Source of the DNA: Mycolicibacterium elephantis DSM 44368
GTDB taxonomy: Bacteria > Actinomycetota > Actinomycetes > Mycobacteriales > Mycobacteriaceae
Assembly (NCBI RefSeq): GCF_004014805.1
Contig: NZ_ATDN01000003.1
Span: 62,001-126,000, forward strand
DNA length: 64,000 nucleotides
Reading direction: 5' to 3'
The position numbers and the translations under genes were made by a program. Each line of letters starts with the position of its first letter. The first letter of the stretch is position 1. Below the pieces are notes generated by a model, which was given only the letters and a program-made list of their open reading frames with translations, made no database searches and was not told where the DNA came from. This document shows positions 55,184-63,770 of this stretch, one piece after another.

Positions 55184-55867
55184 ATGAGTTCGACGACCCG
55201 GCCGACCGTCACCCCGCGCCGAGCGGGCGACCCGGAACCGGACCTGACCGGTATCAGGCTTTCGCACCGCGCGATGGTCAGGGATTGCGGGCGCATTGCC
55301 GCTGTCGTGGCGGCGATCGCAAGTGGCCGCCGGCACTGCACACCGGCTCGGGCACGTGCCGTCAGCCGTTACGTGGATCTGCTGTGCGAGTCGATCCACC
55401 ACCACCACAGCACCGAGGATCAGGTGGCCTGGCCGGTGATCGAGGCCAGCGCGGGCAGCCACGTCGACCTGACCGAGTTGACCGAAGACCACGCGGCGCT
55501 GGATCCGCGATTGGCTCAGTTGCGTGCGCGGGCCGCGGCGTTTCGCATCTCGGACGGCGATGCCGCGACGGCCAGGCCGTTGGCCGAGTTGAGCGACCTG
55601 CACACGTTGATCGGCGAGCACATCGTCGAGGAGGAGCGTGAGATCTTCCCGGTGATCACCGCGCACGTGTCGTTCTCGGACTGGGAAGGCGTCGAAAAGG
55701 CGGCGCAGAAGCGCGGCCGGATGTCGTTCGACGCGCCGCGGCATCTGGCGGTCATGACCGAAGAAGAGTGGATCCGATTGGGCGCCACCATCAATCCGCT
55801 GTTGCGTGTGCTCTTCGCATTGTTGTCGGTTCGACACCGCCGCATCGAACGCGCCGTGTTCGGATGA
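55184..55867 (+). CDS. Hemerythrin HHE-domain protein
   Basis: 227 residues. A four-helix hemerythrin-like domain (about 20-160) with metal-binding candidates SHRAMVRDC, ESIHHHHSTEDQ, TEDHAALDP and IGEHIVEEEREIFPVI, the expected His/Glu set for a diiron site. Such mycobacterial proteins have been linked to nitric oxide or redox responses. A polar N-terminal 25 residues and a C-terminal helical region (about 165-227) lie outside the domain. ATG at 55184 with a GAAGGAG-like site upstream. It lies 99 bases after the Rv3819-like gene. Confidence 0.87.
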   Translation: MSSTTRPTVTPRRAGDPEPDLTGIRLSHRAMVRDCGRIAAVVAAIASGRRHCTPARARAVSRYVDLLCESIHHHHSTEDQVAWPVIEASAGSHVDLTELTEDHAALDPRLAQLRARAAAFRISDGDAATARPLAELSDLHTLIGEHIVEEEREIFPVITAHVSFSDWEGVEKAAQKRGRMSFDAPRHLAVMTEEEWIRLGATINPLLRVLFALLSVRHRRIERAVFG

Positions 55868-55878
55868 GCCTCAACCGA

Positions 55879-56933
55879 TCAGGCGTGCCGCGTCGGCCGC
55901 CAGCGGCGGAGCAACGCCAGCGCCGACGCGTGCAGGCGGGTGCGGCGCAGTAGCGACGTGTCCTCGTAGAGGGTGTCGCGGATCAGCGCGTGCGTGAACC
56001 GGACCCGCGACGGCCCCGGCTCGTCGAGCAGCCCGGCCAGCATTGCGGGTTCCAGCGCGTCGAGCAGATCATCGGCGTCGCGGCCGCTGAGTTCTGCCAG
56101 CACGTCGACGTCGATCTCGCGTCCGAGCACGGCTGCCTGCCGCAGTGCCGTCACCGTCGGACCCGGCAGCCGGGCCAACCTGCGCCGCAGGACATCTCGC
56201 ACGCCGACGGGCACCGTACCGATCGCGTGCCAACCCTCAGCCGTGATCAACCGGGCCGCCTGACGCCACGCAGCACATCCAGGGCAGCCGCCTGGTTTCC
56301 CGTCCGGTGCAGCGCGGTCGCAAGCAGACACGCGGCGCTCTCCCGGCCGGGATGCTGGTCGACGTGGCGCTGCATCGTCGCGATCACTTGGCTGTCGTGT
56401 CCGAGCGCGAGGCGGGCTTGCGCAATGGCCTCGAGGGCGCCGAGATGCAGTTCCTCGAGCCGCGCGACCTCCGCACTGGCCCACAGCGCGTCGCGCACGT
56501 CGAGGAACGGGTCACCACCCCACAACATGACGGCGTCCTCGAGGAGAGCGAGACGGCGCTGAGCTTGTTGTTCCTGCTGAGCCTCGGCCAGCCTGGCTTC
56601 GAAGTGCCACGCGTCGACGTGCTCGACGGGCAGCTTCAAGCAGTATCCCGGTGCCGCGCTCACGATCACGGTCGCGGGCGTGCGGCGGCGCCTGTCGGGT
56701 TCCAGTGCCTTGCGCAGGTGGGACACGTAAACCTGGAGCGCGGCAAGCGCTTTCGGCGGTGGCTCACCGGACCACAGGTCGTCGGCGAGCCGGTCAACCG
56801 ACACCACCTGGCCTCTCGCCAAGACCAACCGAGCCAGCAGCGCGCGTTGGCGTCGTCCACCGAGGTCGACTTGCTGGTCTGCGATCCGCGCCCGCATCGG
56901 GCCGAGCACGGCGAGGCGCACGGGCGCGGACAT
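55879..56933 (-). pseudogene. Decayed SARP/BTAD-AAA transcriptional regulator
   Basis: Two frames hold parts of one AfsR/LuxR-size regulator. 56247-56933 encodes the intact winged helix and most of the BTAD domain (LAVLGPMRARIADQQVDLGG, ALQVYVSHLRKAL) and stops after ALDVLRGVRRPG. From about 56290 down to 55879, in another frame, comes the end of an ATPase domain (RLITAEGWHAIGTVPVGVRD, RLARLPGPTVTALRQAAVLG). The P-loop region between them and the long C-terminus are absent, so an internal deletion with frameshift and a 3' truncation have occurred. The 228-residue N-terminal piece could still be made and bind DNA. Confidence 0.8.
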
Positions 56934-56945
56934 CGACTGGCCGCG

Positions 56946-58205
56946 TTACTTTTTCGGCTCAAGCACCTCGGTGCCGACGAACGGCACCAGCGCTTCGGGA
57001 ACGCGCACGCTGCCGTCGGGCTGCTGATGGTTCTCCAGGATCGCCACCAGCCAGCGGGTGGTGGCCAACGTGCCGTTGAGCGTCGCGGCGATCTGCGGCT
57101 TGCCGTTCTCGTCGCGGTAACGCACCGCCAGCCGGCGGGCCTGAAAGGTCGTGCAGTTCGAGGTGGAGGTCAACTCGCGATAGGTCTGCTGCGTGGGAAG
57201 CCACGCCTCACAGTCGTACTTGCGGGCCGCCGACATCCCCAGATCCCCGGCGGCGATGTCGATCACGCGGTAGGGCACGTCGATCTTGGCCAGCATTTCG
57301 CGCTGCCAGCCGAGCAGCCGGTCGTGTTCGGCCTCGGCCTGATCAGGGGTGCAGTAGACGAAACCCTCGACCTTGTCGAACTGATGCACGCGGATGATGC
57401 CGCGGGTGTCCTTGCCGTGACTGCCCGCTTCCCGGCGGAAGCACGACGACCAGCCGGCGTAGCGCAGCGGGCCGCCGGACAGGTCGAGGATCTCGTCGGC
57501 GTGGTAGCCGGCCAACGGGACCTCGGAAGTGCCGACCAGGTAAAGGTCGTCGGAGTCGATGCGGTACACCTCTTCGCTGTGAGCGCCGAGGAACCCGGTG
57601 CCCGCCATCACCTCGGGTCGGACGAGCACCGGCGGGATCATCAGCGTGAAGCCGTTGTCGGTGGCCAGCCGCGCCGCGAGCTGCATGAGACCGAGTTGCA
57701 GTAGCGCACCCGCGCCGGTCAGGAAGTAGAACCGCGCCCCGGACACCTTGGCGCCGCGCTCCAGATCGATCAGCCCCAGCGACTCACCGAGTTCGACGTG
57801 GTCCTTGGGATCGTCGATGGCGCGCGGTTCGCCGACCGTTTCCAGCACGACGAAGTCGTCTTCACCGCCGGCGGGCACACCGTCGATGACCACGTTGGCG
57901 ATCGCCATATGCGCTGCGGTGAACGCCTTTTCAGCCTCGGCCTGCGCGGCTTCGGCGGCCTTGACCTTCTCCGCGAGGCTCTTGGCCTCTTCGAGCAGCG
58001 CGGGCCGCTCCTCCGGTGAGGCCTTACCCACCTTCTTGCTGGCGGCTTTCTGCTCGGCACGCAGGTTGTCCGCCGCTGTGACCGCGGCCCGGCGTGCGGC
58101 GTCGGACTCGAGAAGCGCGTCGACGAGCCCCGGATCCTCGCCACGGGCGCGCTGCGAGGCGCGGACGACATCCGGGTTTTCGCGCAGCAGCTTGAGGTCG
58201 ATCAC
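56946..58205 (-). CDS. serS: Seryl-tRNA synthetase
   Basis: 419 residues, the same as M. tuberculosis SerS. N-terminal coiled-coil arm (about 30-100) binds the tRNA-Ser long arm. The class II core has motif 2 [14 protein letters not shown] near 265-280 and motif 3 [20 protein letters not shown] near 375-395. GTG at 58205 gives the family start [10 protein letters not shown]; an open frame upstream is not conserved. Divergent from the Rv3835-like gene. No leader T-box was seen upstream. Confidence 0.97.
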   Translation of the reverse strand: MIDLKLLRENPDVVRASQRARGEDPGLVDALLESDAARRAAVTAADNLRAEQKAASKKVGKASPEERPALLEEAKSLAEKVKAAEAAQAEAEKAFTAAHMAIANVVIDGVPAGGEDDFVVLETVGEPRAIDDPKDHVELGESLGLIDLERGAKVSGARFYFLTGAGALLQLGLMQLAARLATDNGFTLMIPPVLVRPEVMAGTGFLGAHSEEVYRIDSDDLYLVGTSEVPLAGYHADEILDLSGGPLRYAGWSSCFRREAGSHGKDTRGIIRVHQFDKVEGFVYCTPDQAEAEHDRLLGWQREMLAKIDVPYRVIDIAAGDLGMSAARKYDCEAWLPTQQTYRELTSTSNCTTFQARRLAVRYRDENGKPQIAATLNGTLATTRWLVAILENHQQPDGSVRVPEALVPFVGTEVLEPKK

Positions 58206-58417
58206 GGGCGTCACACTACTTTCGGCCGGCGGCATCGGGCATCTCGAGGTCGTCTCGAGGTCGAGCCAGGGCGCCCGGTGTGCCGATTTCTGCCGCGGGG
58301 CTGTGCTGCGGCGACGGCAACGACCCTGGTGTAGAAGTCGCGGCGCGCCCGGCGCAGCCACAACCACATAACTTTACAAACGCATCACTTGTCGCAGTCC
58401 CCGACACGCCTGTCACA

Positions 58418-59842
58418 ATGGAGCAGATGTTGGACGAACCCGAACGCGACGAGCGGCCGCAGCGGGTGGCGTGGTGGCACAGCCTGCATGCCACGCCGAC
58501 GCGCCGCGGTCTCCTGCTGACCGCGCTGGGTGCGCTGCTCGTCGCGGGTCTGATCATCGCGGTACCGCAGCGTGAGGGCACCGCAGGCCTGACCGCCAGC
58601 ACGATCTCGCTGGGCCCCCGCGGCAACGAGACCTTCGAGCACGCCAAGGCCGGCGACTGCCTGAACTGGCCGGATCGCACGCCGGACGCCGCCGAGATCG
58701 TCGACTGCAAGGACGAACACCGCTTCGAGGTGGCGCAGTCGGTGGACATGCGCACCTACCCGGGCCGCGAGTACGGCCCCGACGCCGAGCCGCCGTCGCC
58801 GACGCGGATCCAGCAGATCAGCCAGGAGCAGTGCTCGACGTCGGTGCGGCGCTACCTCGGCGCCAACTACGACCCGAACAGCCGGTTCACGGTGAGCATG
58901 CTGTGGTCCGGCGACCGGGCGTGGCGTAACCAGGGCGAACGCCGGATGCTGTGCGGTCTGCAGCTGCCCGGTCCCAACAATCAGCAGCTGCCGTTCAAGG
59001 GCAAGGTCGCCGAGATCGACCAGTCCAAGGTCTGGCCTGCGGGCACCTGCCTGGGGATCGATCCGTCGACCAACCAGCCGACCGACGTTCCCGTCGACTG
59101 CGCGGCCCCGCACGCCATGGAGGTGACGGGGGCGGTCAACCTGGCCGAGAAGTTCCCCGACGCGCTTCCGCCCGAGCCCGAGCAGGACGCCTTCATCAAA
59201 GACGCCTGCACCCGGATGACCGACGAGTACCTGGCGCCCATCGAGCTGCGCAGCACCACGCTGACGTTGATCTACAGCACGATCTCGCTGCCGAGTTGGT
59301 CGGCGGGCAGCAAGCAGGTGTCCTGCAGCATCGGGGCCACGCTCGGCAACGGGGGATGGTCGACACTGCTCAACAGCGCCAAGGGACCGCTGCTGATCAA
59401 CGGCCAGCCACCGATCCCGCCGCCCGACATCCCCCAGGAGCGGCTCAACTTCCCGCCGATCCCGATGCCCGAGACCAGCTCGTCGGCGGTGACCAGCGAC
59501 CAGTCCTATAGCGGCAGCGGAAGCAGCAGTAGCAGCGGAAGCAGCAGCGGCACCACGCACGGCGGCGGCAGCAGCGCCACCACCGACTCGACCCAGCACG
59601 GCAGGCAGGCCGGCACCGAGGGGACTTCGGAGGAGGCCACCGAGCCGGAGCAACCGGGCAACACCTTCCTCAACGGACCCCCGCCGCCGCCCGATGCCCC
59701 GCCGCCACCGCCTGGTGTTCCGCCCCCACCGCCGCCGCCAGGCGTGCTGCCACCGCCGCCGGCACCGGCGCCTCCGCCGCCGCCCGCCCCGGCACCTGTG
59801 CCACCCGCACCTGCACCTGTGCCGCCGCCACCGGGGCAGTAA
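58418..59842 (+). CDS. Septum-formation family membrane protein (Rv3835 type)
   Basis: 474 residues (449 in Rv3835). A short cytoplasmic start, one membrane span (about 30-50: LLLTALGALLVAGLIIAVP) and a periplasmic region with paired septum-formation domains: CLNWPDRTPDAAEIVDC and CLGIDPSTNQPTDVPVDCAAPHA, each with Cys and an AxPH-type motif. The last ~150 residues are low-complexity: Ser/Gly repeats, then a long Pro-rich tail (PPPPPGVPPPPPPPG). Function probably envelope or division related, by family name only. The start could also be ATG at 58427. Confidence 0.85.
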   Translation: MEQMLDEPERDERPQRVAWWHSLHATPTRRGLLLTALGALLVAGLIIAVPQREGTAGLTASTISLGPRGNETFEHAKAGDCLNWPDRTPDAAEIVDCKDEHRFEVAQSVDMRTYPGREYGPDAEPPSPTRIQQISQEQCSTSVRRYLGANYDPNSRFTVSMLWSGDRAWRNQGERRMLCGLQLPGPNNQQLPFKGKVAEIDQSKVWPAGTCLGIDPSTNQPTDVPVDCAAPHAMEVTGAVNLAEKFPDALPPEPEQDAFIKDACTRMTDEYLAPIELRSTTLTLIYSTISLPSWSAGSKQVSCSIGATLGNGGWSTLLNSAKGPLLINGQPPIPPPDIPQERLNFPPIPMPETSSSAVTSDQSYSGSGSSSSSGSSSGTTHGGGSSATTDSTQHGRQAGTEGTSEEATEPEQPGNTFLNGPPPPPDAPPPPPGVPPPPPPPGVLPPPPAPAPPPPPAPAPVPPAPAPVPPPPGQ

Positions 59843-59846
59843 CCAC

Positions 59847-60197
59847 GTGGCCGTGCCGATGAGCCCGCAACGGTTCGACGAGTTGGTCTCGGAGGCGCTC
59901 GATCTCATCCCGCCGAAGCTCGCGGAGGCGATCGACAACGTCGTCGTGCTCGTCGAGGACCGCAACGACGAGGAGCCCCATCTCCTCGGCCTCTACCAGG
60001 GCATCGCGCTGACCGAGCGCGACTCCTGGTACGCCGGCTCGCTACCGGACACCATCACCATCTACCGCGGGTCGCTGCTGGACAGTTGCGACACCGAGGA
60101 ACAGGTGGTCGAGGAGGTGGCGATCACGGTGATCCACGAGATCGCGCACCACTTCGGCATCGACGACGAGCGCCTGCACGAACTGGGTTGGAGCTGA
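59847..60197 (+). CDS. Small zinc metallopeptidase (Rv3836 type)
   Basis: 116 residues. The minimal zinc-metallopeptidase motif HEIAHHFGIDDERLHELGW at the C-terminus (HExxH plus a downstream Asp/Glu) defines the MtfA/DUF1025-like family. Substrate unknown. GTG at 59847 (VAVPMSPQRF) was taken; ATG at 59859 (MSPQRFDEL) is also possible. It begins 4 bases after the Rv3835-like stop, so it is probably coexpressed. Confidence 0.85.
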   Translation: MAVPMSPQRFDELVSEALDLIPPKLAEAIDNVVVLVEDRNDEEPHLLGLYQGIALTERDSWYAGSLPDTITIYRGSLLDSCDTEEQVVEEVAITVIHEIAHHFGIDDERLHELGWS

Positions 60198-60246
60198 GCG
60201 GGCGCGGCATCCCCGAATTGTCGCCGCGCAGTGCTATGAACGGGCC

Positions 60247-60444
60247 ATGAGCAGTGACTGCCGCGACTGCCGCGCCGGTCTCGAACACTGCCACGGCACC
60301 GTCATCCACCACGCGGCCGATCGTGCCGAATGCACCGAACCGGACTGCGCGGCGCCGGAGGTGGTGCACACGTTTCGGATCGACTGCGAGGCAGTCGGCT
60401 GCGCCTGCGCCGTGGTGGTGGTGTCAGCCCATCGGGTCGGCTGA
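60247..60444 (+). CDS. Cys/His-rich small protein
   Basis: 65 residues. Cys and His residues are dense: CRDCRAGLEHCHGTVIHH, then CTEPDC and ALTC-like CEAVGCACA. Eight Cys and about six His in 65 residues suggest metal binding or an iron-sulfur cluster. I recall similar small proteins following the Rv3836 metallopeptidase in other actinobacteria, but could not check. ATG start. The 3' end overlaps the convergent gpm2 gene by 21 bases. Function unknown. Confidence 0.65.
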   Translation: MSSDCRDCRAGLEHCHGTVIHHAADRAECTEPDCAAPEVVHTFRIDCEAVGCACAVVVVSAHRVG

Positions 60445-61116
60445 CTGCAGCGCGTCCTCGACCGGCCGCACGTCGGGCTCCGGATAGAACGGCGGAATCC
60501 GTGCGCCCCACTGCACGCAGCTCCAGCGGCCGTCGGTGATCGGCGCCAACACGATCGCTTCCGCGTTGCCGAGGTGGTGGTCCAGCGCGAAGCTGCTGTC
60601 CACGCCGGCCAGCACCGCCGACACCAGCCGGATCGCCGCGCCGTGGCTGACGACGACGATGTCGTGGTGCCAGGAGTCGTCGTCGAGATGGCGCAGCCGC
60701 AGTTCCGTGATCGTCGGCAGGTAGCGGTCCAGCACGTCGCGGCCCGATTCGCCGTTGGGCATCGCCACGTTCAGGTTGCCTTGATGCCACTGCTGGTAGA
60801 CGGTCTCGAACTCGGTGATGGCCTCGTCGTCGTTGCGGTTCTCGAGGTCACCGACCTGGACTTCGTGGATGCCCTCGAACTCGTAGGCCTCCAGCCGGAG
60901 CTCGCCGGCGATCTCGTGGGCGGTCTGTGTCGCCCGCACGGCCTCGGAATGCGCCAGCAGCGCGGGCCGCTGGGCCGAAACCGAGCGCCTGGCGAACGTG
61001 CGCGCCTGGTTGCGCCCCAAATCGGTCAGCTCGGCGCCTGGCGGGCGGGTGTCGAGTCGCCGTTCGACGTTGGCATGTGACTGCCCGTGCCGGACCAACA
61101 CCAACCGCCCACTCAC
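60424..61116 (-). CDS. gpm2: Histidine phosphatase family (Gpm2/Rv3837c)
   Basis: 230 residues. Branch-1 histidine phosphatase: the phospho-His in LVLVRHGQSHAN near 6-17, the second catalytic His in VVVSHGAAIRLVS near 160-172, and Glu/Arg in the ELTDLGRNQAR region. Probably a small-molecule phosphatase; the gpm name comes from likeness to phosphoglycerate mutase. GTG overlaps the pheA stop as GTGA, so it is translationally coupled to prephenate dehydratase. Confidence 0.88.
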   Translation of the reverse strand: MSGRLVLVRHGQSHANVERRLDTRPPGAELTDLGRNQARTFARRSVSAQRPALLAHSEAVRATQTAHEIAGELRLEAYEFEGIHEVQVGDLENRNDDEAITEFETVYQQWHQGNLNVAMPNGESGRDVLDRYLPTITELRLRHLDDDSWHHDIVVVSHGAAIRLVSAVLAGVDSSFALDHHLGNAEAIVLAPITDGRWSCVQWGARIPPFYPEPDVRPVEDALQSADPMG

Positions 61117-62039
61117 TGCTTGCCCTCCCGAAGTCGCGTCAGCCAGCGCGATGCCTCGTCCAGTTGCGGCGGCACCGCGCCGACGGCCGATCCCGTCGGC
61201 CAGGAGCCCAGATAACGCACATCAGCACAACGTCTGTGCAACGCCTTTAGTGCCTCGGCGACCGCCGCGTCGTCGATGTGCCCGACGCAATCGAGGAAGA
61301 ACACATAATTGCCCAACTCCGTTCGGGTGGGCCGTGATTCGATGCGGGTGAGGTCGATGTCGCGCACGGCGAACTCGGTCAGCGCCGCCACCAGCGCGCC
61401 GGGCACGTTGTCGAGACGAAGCACCACTGAGGTGCGGTCGGCCCCGGTGCGTTCCGGCGGCGCCGCGGGCGATCCCACCAGGACGAACCGGGTGCGGGCG
61501 CTGACCTCGTCGACGACGTCGGCGGCCAACGCCGCCAACCCGCAGCGTTCAGCGGCCAGCGCCGTGCTCACCCCGGCGTCGGCGCGGCCCTCGGCGACTT
61601 CGTGCGCGGCCGCGGCGTTCGAGTAGGCGGGCACCAGCTTGGCATCGGGCAGGTTGGCCGCCAGCCACTGGCGCACCTGCGCCGCGGCGACCGGAAACGC
61701 GGCGACGGTGGCCACGTCCGCGGCCGTCGTGCCGTGCCGGACGACGATCGTGAACGCCACGTCCAGGCTGAGTTCGGCGAAGATCTGCAGCGGGGTGCCG
61801 GCGGCGAGGCTGTCGAGGGTCGGCAGCACCGCGCCCTCGATCGAGTTCTCGATCGGCACGCACGCGAACTCGGCGTCGCCGGAGCGGACCGCGGCCAGCG
61901 CGGCCGCCGCGCTTTCGTACGCCACCGGGGTCACGTCGGCGGACGTCGCCTGGCCGGGGACCATGCCGCTGGCCGCCATCTTGCGCAGCGCCACCTCGGT
62001 GAAGGTTCCCTCGGGTCCGAGATAAGCGATGCGTGGCAC
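61113..62039 (-). CDS. pheA: Prephenate dehydratase
   Basis: 308 residues (321 in Rv3838c). Converts prephenate to phenylpyruvate for phenylalanine synthesis. Periplasmic-binding-like catalytic domain: AYLGPEGTFTEVAL near 5-18, PIENSIEGAVLPT near 62-74, and the conserved TRF motif in SARTRFVLVG near 185. The ACT regulatory domain (about 200-285) has the ESRP motif (ESRPTR) for phenylalanine binding. GTG start. Divergent from the IdeR-box gene across 106 bases. No leader peptide rich in Phe codons was seen. Confidence 0.94.
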   Translation of the reverse strand: MPRIAYLGPEGTFTEVALRKMAASGMVPGQATSADVTPVAYESAAAALAAVRSGDAEFACVPIENSIEGAVLPTLDSLAAGTPLQIFAELSLDVAFTIVVRHGTTAADVATVAAFPVAAAQVRQWLAANLPDAKLVPAYSNAAAAHEVAEGRADAGVSTALAAERCGLAALAADVVDEVSARTRFVLVGSPAAPPERTGADRTSVVLRLDNVPGALVAALTEFAVRDIDLTRIESRPTRTELGNYVFFLDCVGHIDDAAVAEALKALHRRCADVRYLGSWPTGSAVGAVPPQLDEASRWLTRLREGKQ

Positions 62040-62113
62040 GGGTCAACCCTATCGGTTCACGTCGGTAATCCCGTTCCGCTGCACGTAGGCCTTGCGCAAC
62101 ACCAACGGCCTAG

Positions 62114-62132
62114 TTAAGTTAGGCTCACCTAA
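62114..62132 (+). promoter_or_regulatory. IdeR iron box
   Basis: TTAAGTTAGGCTCACCTAA matches the IdeR consensus TTAGGTTAGSCTAACCTAA at 17 of 19 positions. It lies 13 bases before the ATG at 62146, overlapping the likely promoter, so the gene should be repressed by iron-loaded IdeR. The orthologue Rv3839 is among known IdeR-controlled genes. Confidence 0.85.
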
Positions 62133-62145
62133 TCTTAGGAGGGCC

Positions 62146-62940
62146 ATGGGGACCACCGCCATTGCACCGACGACGGCCGAGCGGATCCGCAGCGCATGCG
62201 CCAAGGCAAGGGGCGTGATGCTCGCGGTCGAAGGCATCGACCCCGCCGAAAGTCCCGTCCATCACCTGCTTCCCGACGGCTCGTTCGCGGTCACCGTCCC
62301 GCGCGGCGGTCCGCTGGCCGGCAAGGTGAGCACCTCGGAGCCCACCGGGGTGCCCGCCATGCTGGAGATGACGGACTACGCGCCGCTGCCGCTGCGTGAG
62401 CCGGTGCGCTCACTGGTGTGGATCCGCGGTCGCCTACACCACGTTCCCGAAGCGGCGGTGGCACCGCTGCTCGACGTGATCGCATCGGAGGATCCCAGCC
62501 CGGCGCTGCTTCAGGTGAACGCCGGCCCGCCCCGCGACGACGACGACCTCCGCTACGCCCTGCTGCGGCTGGAGGTCGACTCCGTGGTGGCCGCGGACTC
62601 GACCGGCGCCGAATCGATCGGCGTGAGCGAACTGCTGGCGGCCCAGCCGGATCCGTTCTGCGCCATGGAGTCCTGCTGGCTTCAGCACCTGGAGTCCGCG
62701 CACCGCGACGTGGTGGACCGGCTGGCCAGCCGGCTGCCGATGTCGATGCGGCGCGGGCGCGTGCGCCCCCTGGGACTGGACCGGTACGGCGTGCGGCTGC
62801 GCGTGGAGAACGACGAGGGCGACCACGACGTGCGGCTTCCGTTCGCCAAGCCGGTCGACGACGTCACCGGGCTGAGCCAGGCGATCAGGGTGCTGATGGG
62901 CTGCCCGTTCCTCAACGGGTTGCGCGCGCGCCGGGCCTGA
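62146..62940 (+). CDS. DUF2470/HugZ-like protein, iron-regulated (Rv3839 type)
   Basis: 264 residues. An N-terminal split-barrel-like region (about 35-130) and a C-terminal DUF2470 domain (about 185-260: DVVDRLASRLPMSMRR, then RVRPLGLDRYGVRLRVENDEG). Similar architecture occurs in the heme-degrading HugZ group, which fits the IdeR iron box directly upstream; heme use is inference. ATG at 62146 has AGGAGGG at 62137-62143. An in-frame extension of 18 codons upstream contains the IdeR box and is not coding. Confidence 0.85.
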   Translation: MGTTAIAPTTAERIRSACAKARGVMLAVEGIDPAESPVHHLLPDGSFAVTVPRGGPLAGKVSTSEPTGVPAMLEMTDYAPLPLREPVRSLVWIRGRLHHVPEAAVAPLLDVIASEDPSPALLQVNAGPPRDDDDLRYALLRLEVDSVVAADSTGAESIGVSELLAAQPDPFCAMESCWLQHLESAHRDVVDRLASRLPMSMRRGRVRPLGLDRYGVRLRVENDEGDHDVRLPFAKPVDDVTGLSQAIRVLMGCPFLNGLRARRA

Positions 62941-62971
62941 CGTCGAAACCACCGCCGGTACCGTATCTGCG

Positions 62972-63739
62972 GTGACCGGCGGCGCAGACGAACTCAGCGC
63001 ACCGCAGCGACGGGCGCTGCGCATCGAGGTCGGCGTCGTACTGGCCGTCACGTTCGTTCTCTCGGCCTACGCCGCGGTGCTGCGCCTCATCGAATCGGTA
63101 CTGCTCGGCCTGGCCGGTCAGGTCGTCGCGCTCAACCCGAGGCGCTCGCAGTTCGACCTGATCGACTTCGGCCTCAACCTGGCCGGCGTGTTCCAGCTGC
63201 TGGCGTGGGGCGCGCTGGGCGTATATCTACTGTGGCGCAGCGGTTTGGGTCCCGAGCGAATCGGCCTCGGCCTGCCGCGGTGGCGGCCGGATGTGCTCGG
63301 CGGCATCGGTCTTGCGGCACTGATCGGCGTTCCGGGCCTGGCGCTCTATCAGATCGCCCGCACCCTCGGTCTCAACGCTTCGGTGGAGCCGGCCGAGCTA
63401 TACGACACGTGGTGGCGGATCCCGGTGTTGCTGCTGATGTCCTTCGCCAACGGCTGGGCCGAGGAAGTGATCGTGGTCGGCTTCCTGCTCACCCGGTTGC
63501 GGCAACTACGGGTCAGCCCGGTGGTCGCCGTACTCGCCTCGAGCGCCTTGCGCGGGCTGTATCACCTCTACCAGGGCTTCGGCGCCGGGCTCGGCAACCT
63601 CGCGATGGGTCTGGTGTTCGGTTACGTGTATCTGCGCACCGGACGGCTGTGGCCGCTGATCATCGCGCACGCGCTGATCGACGCCGTGGCGTTCGTCGGG
63701 TACGCGGTCGCCGCGGACCACCTGAGCTGGCTGCAATGA
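62972..63739 (+). CDS. CPBP-family intramembrane metalloprotease
   Basis: 255 residues with about eight membrane spans. The CPBP (CAAX protease/bacteriocin-processing) motifs are WAEEVIVVGFLLTRL (EExxxxG-type motif 1), SSALRGLYHLYQG (motif 2 His) and IIAHALIDAV (motif 3, HxxxD). Members process prenylated proteins, peptides or signal molecules; the target is unknown. GTG start, 31 bases after the previous gene. Confidence 0.85.
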   Translation: MTGGADELSAPQRRALRIEVGVVLAVTFVLSAYAAVLRLIESVLLGLAGQVVALNPRRSQFDLIDFGLNLAGVFQLLAWGALGVYLLWRSGLGPERIGLGLPRWRPDVLGGIGLAALIGVPGLALYQIARTLGLNASVEPAELYDTWWRIPVLLLMSFANGWAEEVIVVGFLLTRLRQLRVSPVVAVLASSALRGLYHLYQGFGAGLGNLAMGLVFGYVYLRTGRLWPLIIAHALIDAVAFVGYAVAADHLSWLQ

Positions 63740-63770
63740 AAACCTGCGGTCACCACGTAGATTTCTTTGT

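Noticed and set aside
58206..58417. T-box or attenuator in front of serS
   Set aside because: No specifier loop or T-box core was seen. Only a short direct repeat (CTCGAGGTCG twice) is present.
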